This document shows, in pieces, positions 34,448-45,616 of a stretch of 64,000 nt of DNA. Where the stretch lies: positions 315,976 to 379,975 of the forward strand of contig NZ_CP141212.1 in assembly GCF_035610345.1 (NCBI RefSeq), written 5' to 3'. Each line of letters begins with the position of its first letter. Position 1 is the stretch's first letter. The translations under genes were made by a program, and so were the position numbers. The notes beneath the pieces are model-generated. The model was not told the DNA's origin and did no database searches. It saw nothing but the letters and a program-made list of their open reading frames with translations. The DNA comes from Sinorhizobium meliloti (lineage in GTDB: Bacteria > Pseudomonadota > Alphaproteobacteria > Rhizobiales > Rhizobiaceae).

Positions 34448-34549
34448 GTTTCCTCAACCTCCTGTGGGCGACCCTCCTGGTCAGCCTCTTTGTTGTTGTC
34501 GTCTATAAATGCTTGCGGATAGTGTGACATCTCTTTTTTTGGAACAATC

Positions 34550-37300
34550 ATGAATTTCCTGATGGATGCATCGAACCGTTCGGGCGACGTCCTTTCCGTG
34601 TCCGATCTCGCAAGCGAGGAGAGCCGCTCCACTGCCACGCCGATGATGGAGCAGTTCATCGAGATCAAGGCGAACAATCCGGATTCGCTCCTGTTCTACC
34701 GCATGGGCGATTTCTACGAGCTGTTCTTCCAGGATGCGGTCGAGGCGTCGCGCGCGCTCGGTATCACGCTGACGAAACGCGGCCAGCACATGGGGCAGGA
34801 AATTCCGATGTGCGGCGTGCCGGTGCATGCGGCCGACGATTACCTGCAGAAGCTGATCGCATCCGGCTACCGTGTCGCCGTCTGCGAACAGGTGGAGGAC
34901 CCGGCCGAAGCGAAGAAGCGCGGCAGCAAATCGGTCGTGCGCCGCGATGTCGTGCGCCTGGTGACGCCGGGAACGATCACCGAGGAGAAGCTGCTCTCGC
35001 CTTCGGAATCGAACTATCTGATGGCGCTGGCGCGCATCAGGAGCGGCTCGGAGCCGGCCTACGCCCTTGCCTGGATCGACATTTCGACGGGCATCTTCCG
35101 CCTCGCCGAGACGGCGGAGAGCCGCCTGCTAGCCGACATATTGCGCATCGAACCGCGCGAGCTGATCGTGCCCGACACCGTCTTTCACGATCCCGATCTC
35201 AGGGCCGTCTTCGACGTGCTCGGGCGCGTCGCGGTGCCGCAGCCGGCCGTCCTCTTCGACAGCGCGACGGCGGAGGGGCGCATTTCCCGCTATTACGGCG
35301 TCGGGACGCTCGACGGCTTCGGCAGCTTCTCGCGCGCCGAGCTCGCGGCCGCTTCGGCGGCGGTCTCCTATGTCGAGAAAACCCAGCTCCAGGAGCGCCC
35401 GGCGCTCGGCATTCCGGAAAGGGAAAGCGCCGCCTCGACACTCTTCATCGATCCGGCGACCCGCGCCAATCTGGAGCTCGCCAAGACGCTTTCCGGCTCC
35501 CGGGACGGCAGCCTGCTCAAGTCGCTCGACCGTACGATGACGAGCGGAGGCGCCAGGCTGCTCGCCGAAAGGCTGATGTCGCCGCTGACCGACCCGGAGC
35601 GGATCAACCAGCGGCTCGATTCGATCGAGGTGCTGGCCGATCAGCCGCGGTTTACAACGGATGTTCGCGACGCTCTTCGCAGGGCGCCTGACATGCCGCG
35701 GGCCCTGTCGCGGCTCGCGCTCGGCCGCGGCGGCCCTCGCGATCTCGGTGCCATCCAGGCGGGCATGCGGGCCGCGGCGGCGATATCGGCGCTCCTTACG
35801 GGCGCCGAGCTCTCGGCGGAATTGACCGAAGCGCGCAACACGATCGCGGCCTTGCCGCGGGAGTTGCTCGCGCGCCTCGACGCAACCCTTGCCGAGGAAC
35901 TGCCGCTTCTGAAACGCGACGGCGGCTTCGTCCGCGAGGGCGCGAGCGCCGAACTCGACGAGATGCGGGCGCTGCGCGATCAGTCGCGCCGCGTGGTCGC
36001 AGGGCTGCAGCTGCAATATTGCGAAGAAACCGGCATCAAGTCGCTGAAGATCAAGCACAACAACGTGCTGGGGTACTTCATCGAGGTGACCGCCGGCAAT
36101 GCCGGATCGATGACCGACACCGATGCCGGCCGCGCCCGCTTCATTCATCGCCAGACCATGGCGAATGCGATGCGCTTCACAACGACCGAGCTTGCCGAGC
36201 TCGAAACGAAGATCGCCAATGCCGCGGACCGGGCGCTGGCGATCGAGGTCGAGACCTTCGAGGCCATGACGCGCGAGGTGGTCGCCGAGGCCGAGGCGAT
36301 CAAGGCGGCAGCGCTGGCGCTCGCGACGATCGACGTCTCGGCCGGGCTCGCGGTGCTTGCGGAGGAGCAGAATTATACGCGCCCTACGGTCGACCGCTCG
36401 CGAATGTTCGCGATCGAGGGAGGACGCCACCCCGTCGTGGAGCAGGCCTTGCGGCGCCAGGCTGCCAATCCTTTCGTCGCCAATGGCTGCGATCTTTCTC
36501 CGCCGAACGGCGAGCAGGGCGGCGCGATCTGGCTCCTCACCGGTCCCAATATGGGCGGCAAGTCGACTTTCCTGCGCCAGAACGCGCTGATCGCGATCAT
36601 GGCCCAGACGGGATCCTTCGTGCCCGCGGCCGCCGCGCATATCGGCGTGGTCGACCGGCTCTTCTCGCGCGTTGGCGCTTCGGACGATCTCGCCCGCGGG
36701 CGCTCGACCTTCATGGTCGAGATGGTCGAAACGGCGGCGATCCTCAACCAGGCGACGGACCGCTCGCTGGTGATCCTCGACGAGATCGGGCGCGGCACCG
36801 CGACCTTCGACGGCCTGTCGATCGCCTGGGCGGCGGTCGAGCATCTGCACGAGGTCAATCGCTGCCGCGGGCTCTTCGCGACCCATTTCCACGAGCTGAC
36901 CGTGCTCTCCGAAAAGCTCGTGCGGCTGTCGAACGCGACCATGCGCGTCAAGGAGTGGGACGGCGACGTCATATTCCTGCACGAAGTGGGCCCGGGCGCA
37001 GCCGACCGCTCCTACGGCATCCAGGTCGCCCGCCTTGCAGGCTTGCCGCCGTCGGTCGTCGCCCGCGCGAGGGATGTGCTCGCCAAGCTCGAGGATGCCG
37101 ACCGCAAGAATCCGGCGAGCCAGCTGATCGACGACCTGCCGCTGTTCCAGGTCGCCGTCCGGCGAGAGGAGGCGGCGAGGGCATCGTCGGGTCCTTCGAA
37201 GGTCGAGGAGTCCCTGAAGGCGCTCAACCCGGACGACATGACGCCGCGCGAGGCGCTCGACGCGCTTTACGCGCTCAAGAAGGAGCTTTCCAACCGCTGA
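34550..37300 (+). CDS. mutS: DNA mismatch repair protein MutS
   Basis: A 916-residue mismatch sensor. The mismatch-binding Phe55-Tyr-Glu57 lies in [11 protein letters not shown] after an N-terminal extension of about 19 residues relative to E. coli. Connector, lever and clamp regions follow. The ATPase has Walker [10 protein letters not shown] near residues 663-671, Walker [10 protein letters not shown] and the conserved THFHEL. The C terminus contains [11 protein letters not shown], part of the tetramerisation segment. It is divergent from tme with 102 bases between starts, and glnD follows 101 bases downstream, the usual rhizobial order. Confidence 0.97.
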   Translation: MNFLMDASNRSGDVLSVSDLASEESRSTATPMMEQFIEIKANNPDSLLFYRMGDFYELFFQDAVEASRALGITLTKRGQHMGQEIPMCGVPVHAADDYLQKLIASGYRVAVCEQVEDPAEAKKRGSKSVVRRDVVRLVTPGTITEEKLLSPSESNYLMALARIRSGSEPAYALAWIDISTGIFRLAETAESRLLADILRIEPRELIVPDTVFHDPDLRAVFDVLGRVAVPQPAVLFDSATAEGRISRYYGVGTLDGFGSFSRAELAAASAAVSYVEKTQLQERPALGIPERESAASTLFIDPATRANLELAKTLSGSRDGSLLKSLDRTMTSGGARLLAERLMSPLTDPERINQRLDSIEVLADQPRFTTDVRDALRRAPDMPRALSRLALGRGGPRDLGAIQAGMRAAAAISALLTGAELSAELTEARNTIAALPRELLARLDATLAEELPLLKRDGGFVREGASAELDEMRALRDQSRRVVAGLQLQYCEETGIKSLKIKHNNVLGYFIEVTAGNAGSMTDTDAGRARFIHRQTMANAMRFTTTELAELETKIANAADRALAIEVETFEAMTREVVAEAEAIKAAALALATIDVSAGLAVLAEEQNYTRPTVDRSRMFAIEGGRHPVVEQALRRQAANPFVANGCDLSPPNGEQGGAIWLLTGPNMGGKSTFLRQNALIAIMAQTGSFVPAAAAHIGVVDRLFSRVGASDDLARGRSTFMVEMVETAAILNQATDRSLVILDEIGRGTATFDGLSIAWAAVEHLHEVNRCRGLFATHFHELTVLSEKLVRLSNATMRVKEWDGDVIFLHEVGPGAADRSYGIQVARLAGLPPSVVARARDVLAKLEDADRKNPASQLIDDLPLFQVAVRREEAARASSGPSKVEESLKALNPDDMTPREALDALYALKKELSNR

Positions 37301-37401
37301 TTTCGCCGGGCTATTTCCCCTGTCATTCGGCCGGCAAAAGGGCTATACAGCGGCGCTTGCAACGAATGATCTAAGTCGGACAGGACGCCCCTCGGCACTT
37401 C

Positions 37402-40251
37402 ATGGCCAGACACCAAACCTCCTTTCCCGAAATCCTGGACGTGTCGGCGCTTCGGGCCAGGTGCGACTTCATCGCCTCCGCGCATGCCGAACAGCGCGAA
37501 CCGATGCGCCGGGCCTTGCTTGCGGCCTTCAAGGAGGCAAATGTCGCGGGCCGCGCCAAGGCGCGCGAACTGCTCGCCGCAGACGGCGCAGGAATAAAAT
37601 GCGCGGAGCGCATCTCCTGGCTTCAGGACCAGCTGATTACCCTCTTGCACGACTTCGTGCTGAACCAGATTTTCGACGCCGCGAAGGCTCCCGAGGCTTC
37701 GCGCATCGCGGTCACCGCGGTCGGCGGCTACGGCCGCGGAACGCTGGCGCCAGGCTCGGATATCGACCTCCTCTTCCTCCTACCCGCCAAGAAGGCGGTC
37801 TGGGCGGAGCCGGCGATCGAATTTATGCTCTATATCCTGTGGGACCTCGGCTTCAAGGTCGGCCACGCAACGCGAACGATCGAGGAATGCATCCGCCTGT
37901 CGCGTGCAGACATGACCATCCGCACGGCAATCCTCGAATGCCGCTATGTCTGCGGGTCCGCGGCCCTGGCGAACGAACTCGAAACGCGCTTCGACCACGA
38001 GATCGTCCGCAATACCGGCCCGGAATTCATTGCGGCGAAGCTCGCCGAGCGGGACGAGCGCCATCGCAAGGCGGGCGACACGCGCTACCTCGTCGAGCCG
38101 AATGTCAAGGAAAGCAAGGGCGGCTTGCGCGACCTGCACACGCTCTTCTGGATTTCGAAATATTTCTACCGGGTCAAGGACTCCGCCGATCTCGTCAAGC
38201 TCGGCGTCCTTTCGAAGCAGGAGTACAAGCTCTTCCAGAAGGCCGAGGATTTTCTCTGGGCGGTGCGCTGCCACATGCATTTCCTGACCGGCAAGGCGGA
38301 GGAGCGCCTCTCATTCGACATCCAGCGCGAGATCGCCGAGGCGCTCGGCTATCACGATCACCCCGGGCTCTCGGCAGTCGAACGCTTCATGAAGCACTAC
38401 TTCCTGGTGGCCAAGGACGTCGGCGACCTGACCCGCATCTTCTGCTCGGCGCTGGAGGACCAGCAGGCCAAGGACACGCCCGGGATAACGGGCGTCATAA
38501 GCCGCTTCCGCAATCGCGTCCGCAAGATCGCGGGCACGCTCGATTTCGTCGATGACGGCGGGCGCATCGCACTTGCGAGCACCGACGTGTTCAAGCGCGA
38601 CCCGGTAAACCTCATGCGCCTGTTCCACATCGCCGACATTAACGGGCTCGAATTTCATCCGGCGGCGCTGAAGCAGGTGACCCGTTCTTTGAGCCTGATC
38701 ACGCCCCACTTGCGCGAAAACGAAGAGGCCAACCGGCTCTTCCTGTCGATACTCACCTCGCGGCGCAATCCGGAACTGATCCTTCGCCGGATGAATGAAG
38801 CGGGGGTGCTCGGCCGTTTCATTCCCGAATTCGGCAAGATCGTCTCGATGATGCAGTTCAACATGTATCACCACTATACGGTGGACGAGCATCTCCTGCG
38901 CTCGGTCGACGTCCTCTCCCGCATCGAGCGGGGCCTGGAGGAGGAGGCGCATCCCCTGACGGCGATGCTGATGCCTGGCATCGAGGACCGCGAGGCGCTC
39001 TACGTCGCCGTTCTGCTGCACGACATCGCCAAGGGGCGCCCGGAGGATCATTCGGTGGCCGGCGCCAAGGTCGCGCGAAAGCTTTGCCCGCGCTTCAGGC
39101 TGACCCCGAAACAGACCGAAATGGTGGTCTGGCTGGTCGAGGAACATCTGACCATGTCGATGGTCGCGCAGACCCGCGACCTTAACGACCGCAAGACCAT
39201 CGTCGATTTCGCCGAACGGGTCCAATCCCTCGAACGACTGAAGATGCTGCTCATCCTCACCGTCTGCGACATCCGCGCCGTCGGGCCCGGCGTCTGGAAC
39301 GGCTGGAAGGGCCAACTCCTGCGCACGCTCTACTACGAGACCGAGCTTCTGCTCTCGGGCGGCTTTTCGGAACTGTCGCGCAAGGAGCGGGCGAAGCACG
39401 CCGCCCATATGCTGGAGGAGGCGCTCGCCGACTGGCCCAAGAAGGAGCGCCAGGCTTATGTGCGGCTGCATTACCAGCCCTATCTTCTGACCGTGGCGCT
39501 CGAGGAGCAGGTGCGTCATGCAGGCTTCATCCGTGAGGCGGACAATGCGGGCCGGACGCTCGCGACCATGGTGCGGACCCATGACTTCCACGCCATCACC
39601 GAAATCACGGTGCTGTCGCCGGACCATCCGCGCCTGCTGACCGTCATCGCCGGCGCTTGCGCCGCGGCTGGCGCCAACATCGTCGGCGCGCAGATCCACA
39701 CGACATCGGACGGCCGGGCGCTCGATACCATTCTCGTCAACCGCGAGTTCTCGGTCGCCGAGGACGAGACGCGCCGGGCGGCGAGCATCGGCAAGCTGAT
39801 CGAGGACGTGCTCTCCGGCCGCAAGCGGCTGCCGGAGGTGATCGCCAGCCGGACGCGTGTGAAGAAGCGCAGCAGGGCCTTCACCGTGACGCCGGAGGTA
39901 ACCATCAGCAATACGCTGTCGAACAAGTTCACCGTCATCGAGGTCGAGGGCCTCGACCGGACCGGTCTGCTTTCCGAAGTGACCGCGGTGCTGTCAGACC
40001 TATCGCTCGACATCGCCTCGGCCCATATCACCACCTTCGGCGAAAAGGTCATCGACACCTTCTACGTCACCGACCTGGTCGGCTCGAAGATCACCAGCGA
40101 GAACCGGCAGATGAACATCGCGGCGCGCCTCAAGGCGGTGCTGGCGGGCGAGGTGGACGAAGCGCGCGAGCGCATGCCCTCCGGCATCATTGCGCCGACC
40201 CCTGTGTCCCGCGTACCCCACGGTTCCAAAACGACAAAAGCCGAAACATGA
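37402..40251 (+). CDS. glnD: PII uridylyltransferase/uridylyl-removing enzyme GlnD
   Basis: A 949-residue bifunctional glutamine sensor that uridylylates PII proteins (GlnB/GlnK) under nitrogen limitation and deuridylylates them in excess. The nucleotidyltransferase motif [19 protein letters not shown] is at residues 108-126. The HD domain with [17 protein letters not shown] lies near 535-550. Two ACT domains occupy about 730-800 ([20 protein letters not shown]) and 845-920 ([20 protein letters not shown]). GlnD is essential or nearly so in S. meliloti. Together with rpoN, ptsN and ihfB it makes this window rich in nitrogen-control genes. Its stop overlaps the murJ start by 4 bases. Confidence 0.97.
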   Translation: MARHQTSFPEILDVSALRARCDFIASAHAEQREPMRRALLAAFKEANVAGRAKARELLAADGAGIKCAERISWLQDQLITLLHDFVLNQIFDAAKAPEASRIAVTAVGGYGRGTLAPGSDIDLLFLLPAKKAVWAEPAIEFMLYILWDLGFKVGHATRTIEECIRLSRADMTIRTAILECRYVCGSAALANELETRFDHEIVRNTGPEFIAAKLAERDERHRKAGDTRYLVEPNVKESKGGLRDLHTLFWISKYFYRVKDSADLVKLGVLSKQEYKLFQKAEDFLWAVRCHMHFLTGKAEERLSFDIQREIAEALGYHDHPGLSAVERFMKHYFLVAKDVGDLTRIFCSALEDQQAKDTPGITGVISRFRNRVRKIAGTLDFVDDGGRIALASTDVFKRDPVNLMRLFHIADINGLEFHPAALKQVTRSLSLITPHLRENEEANRLFLSILTSRRNPELILRRMNEAGVLGRFIPEFGKIVSMMQFNMYHHYTVDEHLLRSVDVLSRIERGLEEEAHPLTAMLMPGIEDREALYVAVLLHDIAKGRPEDHSVAGAKVARKLCPRFRLTPKQTEMVVWLVEEHLTMSMVAQTRDLNDRKTIVDFAERVQSLERLKMLLILTVCDIRAVGPGVWNGWKGQLLRTLYYETELLLSGGFSELSRKERAKHAAHMLEEALADWPKKERQAYVRLHYQPYLLTVALEEQVRHAGFIREADNAGRTLATMVRTHDFHAITEITVLSPDHPRLLTVIAGACAAAGANIVGAQIHTTSDGRALDTILVNREFSVAEDETRRAASIGKLIEDVLSGRKRLPEVIASRTRVKKRSRAFTVTPEVTISNTLSNKFTVIEVEGLDRTGLLSEVTAVLSDLSLDIASAHITTFGEKVIDTFYVTDLVGSKITSENRQMNIAARLKAVLAGEVDEARERMPSGIIAPTPVSRVPHGSKTTKAET

Positions 40252-41855
40252 GTCTGGTCAAGAAATTCGCTACCGTCGGCGGCGCAACGCTCGGAAGCCG
40301 GCTCTTCGGCTTCATCCGGGAAACCTTCATGGCGGCAGCGCTCGGCACCGGCCCGGTCGCCGACGCCTTCAACACCGCCTTCCGGCTGCCGAACACCTTT
40401 CGCAGGCTTTTTGCCGAAGGGGCGTTCAATTCGGCCTTCGTGCCGCTTTTCGCCAGGGAGATCGAGGCGCACGGCATGGAAGGCGCACGGCGCTTTTCCG
40501 AGGAGGTCTTCGGCGTCCTCTTCACCGTTCTTCTTCTGCTGACGATCGCCATGGAACTGGCGATGCCTTTCATCGTCGGGCAGTTGATCGCTCCCGGATT
40601 TGCCGACGACCCCGCGAAATTCACAAGCACCGTCACCTTCGCGACGATCATGTTTCCCTATCTCGCCTGCATGTCGCTGGCGGCAATGATGGCGGGCATG
40701 CTCAATTCGCTGCACCGCTATTTCGCGGCAGCCATCGCGCCGGTCTTCCTGAACTTCATCCTGATCGGCGTGCTGGCCTATGCCTGGTACAGCGGCCAGG
40801 ATGCGGTCGCGGTCGGCTATGATCTCTCCTGGGGGGTGCTGGCCGCGGGCCTCGTGCAACTGGCGATCGTCTGGGTCGCGGTGCGCAATGCCGGAATCCG
40901 GATCGGCTTTCGCCGACCCCGGCTGACGGCGAACGTCAAACGCCTGCTGGTGCTGGCGCTTCCCGCGGCGATCACCGGCGGCATCACGCAGATCAACCTC
41001 CTGATCAACACCAATATCGCTTCTGCAAAGGAAGGCGCCGTCTCGTCGCTCGTCTATGCCGACCGCATCTATCAGCTGCCGCTCGGCGTCGTCGGCATTG
41101 CCGTTGCGACCGTGCTTCTGCCCGAGCTTGCGCGGGCTCTGCGCGGCGGCAATCTCAACGAGGCGGCAAACCTGCAGAACCGTTCCGTCGAATTCACGCT
41201 GTTCCTGACACTTCCCGCCGCCGCGGCACTGCTCGTCATGTCGGAGCCGATCGTCCGGCTCCTCTTCGAGCGCGGCCAGTTCTCGCCGGAATCCACCGTC
41301 GTCGTTGGTCATATTCTGGCGATCTACGGCCTCGGCCTGCCGGCCTTCGTGCTGATCAAGGCCTTCATTCCCGGCTTCTTCGCCCGCGAGGATACCCGCA
41401 CGCCGATGATCTTCGCCGGAATTTCCGTGGCAGTGAACGTCTCCCTGGCGCTGACGCTCTTTCCGTCGCTTGCCGCCAGCGGCATCGCGACGGCCGAAAT
41501 CGTCGCCGGCTGGGTGAACGCCCTGCTTCTTTTCGCGACGCTCGTCTGGCGTGGGCACTGGGGGCGCGATATTCCCTTGCTGACGAGGATTCCCCGGCTG
41601 GTGATCGCCGCTGCCGTCATGGCGGCCGCGTTGTACTTTGCCGTGGATTGGCTCGCCTTGCCCCTTTCTTCCGCCGCACCGCTTGCGACCCGCGCCCTTA
41701 CGCTCTGCGGCCTGATCGCCGCCGCGATGGCGATCTATTTCGCGGTCGCGTTCGGGACCGGCGGCGCAAGCCTCTCGATGATCCGCCGCAGCGTCAAACG
41801 GGGGGCACCGGCCTCATCCGCCGAGCGGGCGAGCGAAGGGGCGGATCGGCAATGA
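40248..41855 (+). CDS. murJ: Lipid II flippase MurJ (MviN)
   Basis: A 535-residue polytopic membrane protein of the MOP superfamily that flips lipid II for peptidoglycan synthesis. Hallmarks are the N-terminal [49 protein letters not shown] with essential Arg residues, and about fourteen hydrophobic helices. The segment [29 protein letters not shown] is diagnostic. The start at 40248 overlaps the glnD stop (ATGA). Its stop in turn overlaps the following VOC gene, giving tight coupling of glnD, murJ and the VOC gene. glnD-murJ-trpS linkage is typical of Rhizobiales. Confidence 0.96.
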   Translation: MSLVKKFATVGGATLGSRLFGFIRETFMAAALGTGPVADAFNTAFRLPNTFRRLFAEGAFNSAFVPLFAREIEAHGMEGARRFSEEVFGVLFTVLLLLTIAMELAMPFIVGQLIAPGFADDPAKFTSTVTFATIMFPYLACMSLAAMMAGMLNSLHRYFAAAIAPVFLNFILIGVLAYAWYSGQDAVAVGYDLSWGVLAAGLVQLAIVWVAVRNAGIRIGFRRPRLTANVKRLLVLALPAAITGGITQINLLINTNIASAKEGAVSSLVYADRIYQLPLGVVGIAVATVLLPELARALRGGNLNEAANLQNRSVEFTLFLTLPAAAALLVMSEPIVRLLFERGQFSPESTVVVGHILAIYGLGLPAFVLIKAFIPGFFAREDTRTPMIFAGISVAVNVSLALTLFPSLAASGIATAEIVAGWVNALLLFATLVWRGHWGRDIPLLTRIPRLVIAAAVMAAALYFAVDWLALPLSSAAPLATRALTLCGLIAAAMAIYFAVAFGTGGASLSMIRRSVKRGAPASSAERASEGADRQ

Positions 41856-42241
41856 GACAGTCGATTGCCCGCGTCGCCATCGTCGTGCCCGACTACGACG
41901 AGGGCATCGCCTTTTACTGCGGCAAACTCGGCTTCGACCTCCTCGATGACAGCGACCTCGGCGGCGGCAAGCGCTGGGTCGTCGTGCGGCCGAAAGGTGC
42001 GGCGGAGACCGCTCTCCTGCTCGCCAGGGCCGAGGGCGAAAGGCAGCGCGCCGCGATCGGCAATCAGACCGGCGGGCGGGTCGGCTTCTTTCTCTTTACC
42101 GACGACTTCGGCCGCGATCACGCCGCCATGCTTTCGGCAGGCGTCACATTCCTCGAGGCGCCCCGCCATGAGGTCTACGGAACCGTTGCCGTCTTCGCCG
42201 ATCCCTTCGGCAATAGGTGGGATCTCCTTCAGCCCGCGTGA
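41852..42241 (+). CDS. VOC (glyoxalase-like) family protein
   Basis: A 129-residue protein with paired VOC half-domains: ARVAIVVPDYDEGIAFYCGKLGFDLLDDSD at the N terminus and HEVYGTVAVFADPFGNRWDLLQP at the C terminus. Possible metal ligands include a His near residue 90 and a C-terminal Asp in place of the usual Glu (WDLL), so metal binding is uncertain. The substrate is unknown. It starts within the murJ stop (ATGA at 41852-41855), which implies translational coupling. trpS follows 91 bases later. Confidence 0.82.
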   Translation: MRQSIARVAIVVPDYDEGIAFYCGKLGFDLLDDSDLGGGKRWVVVRPKGAAETALLLARAEGERQRAAIGNQTGGRVGFFLFTDDFGRDHAAMLSAGVTFLEAPRHEVYGTVAVFADPFGNRWDLLQPA

Positions 42242-42332
42242 CCATGCCTCTTGATTGCGCCCGGCCCGCCGTGCATAAGCGCGGCGGATATCAACTGGAG
42301 CCGGGCCCTCCACAAGCCCGATTGGGGACGAC

Positions 42333-43397
42333 ATGAACGAATTCAAGCCGCTCGTATTTTCCGGTGTTCAGCCGACCGGCAACCTGCATCTCGGCAATTA
42401 TCTCGGCGCGATCCGCAAATTCGTCGCCCTTCAGGAAAACAACGATTGCATCTATTGCGTCGTCGATCTGCACTCGATCACCGCGCAGCTCGTGCATGAG
42501 GACCTGCCGGGCCAGATCCGGTCGATCGCGGCGGCTTTCATCGCCTCGGGCATCGACCCCGAAAAGCACATCGTCTTCAACCAGTCGGCCGTGCCGCAGC
42601 ACGCCGAGCTCGCCTGGATCTTCAACTGCGTCGCCCGCATCGGCTGGATGAACCGGATGACCCAGTTCAAGGACAAGGCCGGCAAGGACCGTGAAAACGC
42701 TTCGCTCGGCCTGCTCGCCTATCCGAGCCTGATGGCGGCCGACATCCTCGTTTATCGCGCCACCCACGTGCCCGTCGGCGACGACCAGAAGCAGCACCTG
42801 GAACTCACCCGCGACATCGCCCAGAAGTTCAACATCGACTTCATGGAGCATATCCGGACGCGGGGCTACGGCGTCGACATCGTCGTCGGAGAAGAGCCGA
42901 TCCATGCCTATTTCCCCCCGGTGGAACCCCTGATCGGCGGCCCGGCACCGCGCGTCATGTCGCTGCGCGACGGCACCAAGAAGATGTCGAAATCGGATCC
43001 ATCCGACCTGTCGCGCATCAATCTGATGGACGACGCCGATACGATCCTGAAGAAGATCCGCAAGGCCAAAACCGATCCGGACGCGCTTCCGAGCGAAGCG
43101 GACGGTCTTAAGGATCGACCGGAGGCCGAAAATCTCGTCGGAATTTACGCCGCGCTCGCCGACAGGTCGAAAGAAGAGGTGCTTGCCGAATTCGGCGGCC
43201 AGCAATTCTCGACCTTCAAGCCGGCTCTGGCCGATCTCGCCGTCAGCGTGCTTTCGCCGATCACGGGCGAGATGCGCCGGTTGATGGGCGATACCGCGCA
43301 TATCGACGCTATCCTGCGCAAGGGCGGGGAGCGCGCCCGGGAACGCGCCGAGAAGACCATGCGCGAGGTCCGCGAAATCATCGGCTTTTTGCAGTAG
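42333..43397 (+). CDS. trpS: Tryptophanyl-tRNA synthetase
   Basis: A 354-residue class Ic aminoacyl-tRNA synthetase that charges tRNA(Trp). The HIGH-type motif is TGNLHLGNY (residues 15-23), preceded by FSGVQP. The KMSKS loop ([13 protein letters not shown]) is near residue 217. [26 protein letters not shown] sequence (here [22 protein letters not shown]) is the tryptophan-recognition region. A good spacing after GGGGACGAC supports the start. No transcription attenuator or T-box is visible in the 91-base upstream gap. Confidence 0.97.
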   Translation: MNEFKPLVFSGVQPTGNLHLGNYLGAIRKFVALQENNDCIYCVVDLHSITAQLVHEDLPGQIRSIAAAFIASGIDPEKHIVFNQSAVPQHAELAWIFNCVARIGWMNRMTQFKDKAGKDRENASLGLLAYPSLMAADILVYRATHVPVGDDQKQHLELTRDIAQKFNIDFMEHIRTRGYGVDIVVGEEPIHAYFPPVEPLIGGPAPRVMSLRDGTKKMSKSDPSDLSRINLMDDADTILKKIRKAKTDPDALPSEADGLKDRPEAENLVGIYAALADRSKEEVLAEFGGQQFSTFKPALADLAVSVLSPITGEMRRLMGDTAHIDAILRKGGERARERAEKTMREVREIIGFLQ

Positions 43398-43449
43398 TTC
43401 ACGAAAATGAGACCTTGCGGGCGCCGCGCGGCGTTGTAATGTTCACCGC

Positions 43450-43941
43450 ATGGTTTCAACCCGACTCTCACGAATGGAAGGCCATCGCCGCAAGTTCATG
43501 GCGGTGATCGACGACACGCCCGAATGCGGCCGCGCCGTGCATTATGCCGGTATGCGCGCAAAGAACTCCAATGGCGGCCTCGTGCTGCTCTACGTGATCG
43601 CCGACGGCGACTTCCAGCAATGGCTGGGCGTCGAGGAGATCATGCGCGCCGAAGCGCGGGACGAGGCCGAGGCGACGCTGGCCAAGATCGCGCAGACGGT
43701 GCGCGAACGGATCGGCATCGAGCCGGAAATCGTCATCCGCGAGGGCATCGCCACGGAACAGATTCACGCCGCCATCGAAGAGGACCGTGACATCGCGATC
43801 CTGGTGCTGGCGGCCGGATCGGCGAAGGAAGGCCCGGGGCCGCTCGTTTCGTCCATTGCCGGGAAGGCCGCGGCCTTCCCAATTCCGGTCACGGTCATTC
43901 CAGACCTTCTGACGGATGAGGAAATCGACGCGTTGACCTGA
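43450..43941 (+). CDS. Universal stress protein (UspA) family protein
   Basis: A 163-residue Rossmann-like Usp domain: KFMAVIDDTPECGRAVHYAGMRAKNSNGGLVLLYVI at the N terminus, IVIREGIATEQIHAAIEEDRDIAILVLAAGS, then SSIAGKAAAFPIPVTVIPD. The ATP-binding G-2x-G-9x-G(S/T) motif is only partly recognisable (AGSAKEGPGPLVSS), so nucleotide binding is uncertain. Neither start candidate (43450 or the in-frame ATG at 43474) has a strong ribosome site. It follows trpS by 52 bases on the same strand. In rhizobia this trpS-Usp-nfuA order is conserved. Confidence 0.85.
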   Translation: MVSTRLSRMEGHRRKFMAVIDDTPECGRAVHYAGMRAKNSNGGLVLLYVIADGDFQQWLGVEEIMRAEARDEAEATLAKIAQTVRERIGIEPEIVIREGIATEQIHAAIEEDRDIAILVLAAGSAKEGPGPLVSSIAGKAAAFPIPVTVIPDLLTDEEIDALT

Positions 43942-44040
43942 TCTCCACAGCGCTGCGCGTCACATCACATGAGCAAAGGTCGCTGTAGCGCTTTGAATCA
44001 CGCTATTACGCCTTGCGGGCTCCACCCGAGGCTCCTATAT

Positions 44041-44057
44041 TTTGGAACAATTCTAAA
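44041..44057. promoter_or_regulatory. Irr box (ICE-type iron operator) upstream of nfuA
   Basis: TTTGGAA-CAA-TTCTAAA is a 17-base palindrome with a single mismatch. It fits the rhizobial iron-control element TTTAGAA-N3-TTCTAAA bound by Irr. It lies 40 bases before the nfuA ATG, a position that would block transcription. In rhizobia Irr represses genes for iron-using proteins when iron is scarce. Confidence 0.65.
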
Positions 44058-44097
44058 AAGCCGGTCGAGGAGCGCTCCCGGCAGAACGGAGTGAGAC

Positions 44098-44664
44098 ATG
44101 TTCATCCAGACCGAAGCCACACCGAATCCCGCCACTTTGAAATTCCTGCCGGGCAAGGTGGTGATGGAGAACGGCACCGCCGAATTCCGGAGCGAAGAAG
44201 AGGCCCTTGCAGGATCGCCCCTTGCGGCGCGGCTCTTCTCGATCCCCGGCGTCACCGGCGTCTATTTCGGCTATGACTTCATAACCGTTAGCAAGGAAGC
44301 GCAGGAGTGGCAGCACCTGAAGCCCGCGATCCTCGGCTCGATCATGGAGCATTTCATGTCGGGGCAGCCGATCATGTCGGGCGCCGGCCGTGCCGAGCAG
44401 ACGGATGAGGAGGACGAGTTCTTCGACGAGGGCGACGAGGCGATCGTCGCCACGATCAAGGAACTGCTCGAGACGCGGGTTCGGCCCGCCGTCGCCCAGG
44501 ACGGCGGCGACATCACCTTCCGCGGCTTCAAGGACGGAACGGTGTTCCTGAACATGAAAGGCGCATGCGCCGGCTGCCCCTCTTCGACCGCGACCTTGAG
44601 GCACGGCGTGCAGAACCTGTTGCGCCACTTCGTTCCTGAAGTCGAAGCGGTCGAATCCGTCTGA
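44098..44664 (+). CDS. nfuA: NifU-like iron-sulfur cluster carrier (NfuA/FssA type)
   Basis: A 188-residue Fe-S cluster scaffold/carrier. The N-terminal Nfu_N domain (residues 1-88) begins MFIQTEATPNPATLKFLPG and contains GVYFGYDFITVSK. An acidic linker (EQTDEEDEFFDEGDE) joins it to the C-terminal NifU domain (about 113-186; RPAVAQDGGDITFRGF) with the cluster ligands Cys157 and Cys160 in ACAGCPSS. It delivers 4Fe-4S clusters to target enzymes such as MiaB and radical SAM proteins, both encoded in this window. The Irr-type operator upstream suggests repression under iron limitation. Related genes are called fssA in some rhizobial studies. Confidence 0.93.
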   Translation: MFIQTEATPNPATLKFLPGKVVMENGTAEFRSEEEALAGSPLAARLFSIPGVTGVYFGYDFITVSKEAQEWQHLKPAILGSIMEHFMSGQPIMSGAGRAEQTDEEDEFFDEGDEAIVATIKELLETRVRPAVAQDGGDITFRGFKDGTVFLNMKGACAGCPSSTATLRHGVQNLLRHFVPEVEAVESV

Positions 44665-44785
44665 TCCGAAGCGGGTCGAGGCGCGGAAACCTGCATGGCG
44701 GGCCCGCGCATCCTTCGCTTCCAGTTCGGCTTCATTTTCCTTATATCGTTTTCCATATTCCTTATGCCGGTGTGGTTTTTGGGAT

Positions 44786-44805
44786 AGAATCACAGGTGTG
44801 ATTCT
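44786..44805. repeat. 20-bp perfect inverted repeat with two GANTC sites upstream of tsaB
   Basis: AGAATCAC-AGGT-GTGATTCT: 8-bp perfect arms, each with a GANTC (GAATC, GATTC). It is 95 bases before the tsaB ATG, in a 235-base gap after nfuA. It has no T run on either side, so it is a poor terminator. It could be an operator or a methylation-sensitive site. Confidence 0.6.
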
Positions 44806-44899
44806 GACGTGCCGCAGCGACTTGTAGATGCGGTAATTGCGGTAGCGCACCCTCGCAGCCGCACCGATCGCAGGACGCAGGGAGGAGACCGCGGCTGAA

Positions 44900-45556
44900 A
44901 TGCTAGTTCTTGCCATTGATACATCCGGGTCCGGTTGTTTCGCTGCCGTCTACGACGGCGGCTCCGGAGAGCTTCTGGCATGCGCGGGCGCGGAAATCGG
45001 ACGTGGCCATGCGGAGCGCCTCATGGAATTCGTGGATGAGGCCTTGAGCGTCTCGGGCCGGGAACTCGGCGAGATCGATCGGATTGCCGTGACGATAGGT
45101 CCGGGATCGTTCACCGGGATCCGTGTCGGCGTTGCCGCTGCGCGCGGCCTTGCCCTGGCGCTCGGAAAGCCGGCAGTCGGGGTCACGACGCTTCAGGTCG
45201 TCGCCGAAAGCGCGCGGCTGAAACAGGCAGGCCAGCCGGTGCTCGTCGTCCTCGACGCCAAACGGGACGAGCTTTACCTCCAGGCCTTCGATGCTTCGGG
45301 ACGGCCGCAAGGGGAGGCGGAAATCCTGGCCGCCGAGGAAGCGCGCCGGCGCTTTTCCGGTTTCGCCGGCATCGTCTGCGGCTCCGGTGCCCTTGCAGTC
45401 ACCGGCGCGGCGGGCGGCAAGCCGGACGAGATCGATATGGCGATCCTCGCCCGGCTGGGCGCGGCGGCCGATCCGGCTTCTGCGCGTCCTAAGCCGCTTT
45501 ATCTGCGCGGACCGGACGCCAAGCCCCAGGCCGGATTCGCCGTGACCCGCGCCTGA
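44900..45556 (+). CDS. tsaB: tRNA threonylcarbamoyladenosine biosynthesis protein TsaB
   Basis: A 218-residue ASKHA-fold protein that dimerises with TsaD to make t6A37 in ANN-decoding tRNAs. The N terminus MLVLAIDTSGSGCFAAVYD and the segment DRIAVTIGPGSFTGIRVGVAAARGLALALGKPAVGV are diagnostic. The C-terminal half is variable, as usual. GGGAGGAG lies upstream of the ATG. rimI follows after 60 bases, and tsaB-rimI is a frequent bacterial pair. Confidence 0.94.
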   Translation: MLVLAIDTSGSGCFAAVYDGGSGELLACAGAEIGRGHAERLMEFVDEALSVSGRELGEIDRIAVTIGPGSFTGIRVGVAAARGLALALGKPAVGVTTLQVVAESARLKQAGQPVLVVLDAKRDELYLQAFDASGRPQGEAEILAAEEARRRFSGFAGIVCGSGALAVTGAAGGKPDEIDMAILARLGAAADPASARPKPLYLRGPDAKPQAGFAVTRA

Positions 45557-45616
45557 CCGGAAGACGCCAAGCGCCATTCGCCCGTATATTCTCCAGAACG
45601 TCCAAGAAACGCCCCG

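Noticed and set aside
32327..34522. A 731-codon open frame antisense to the malic enzyme
   Set aside because: It is the antisense shadow of a conserved 761-residue enzyme, with no recognisable motif.
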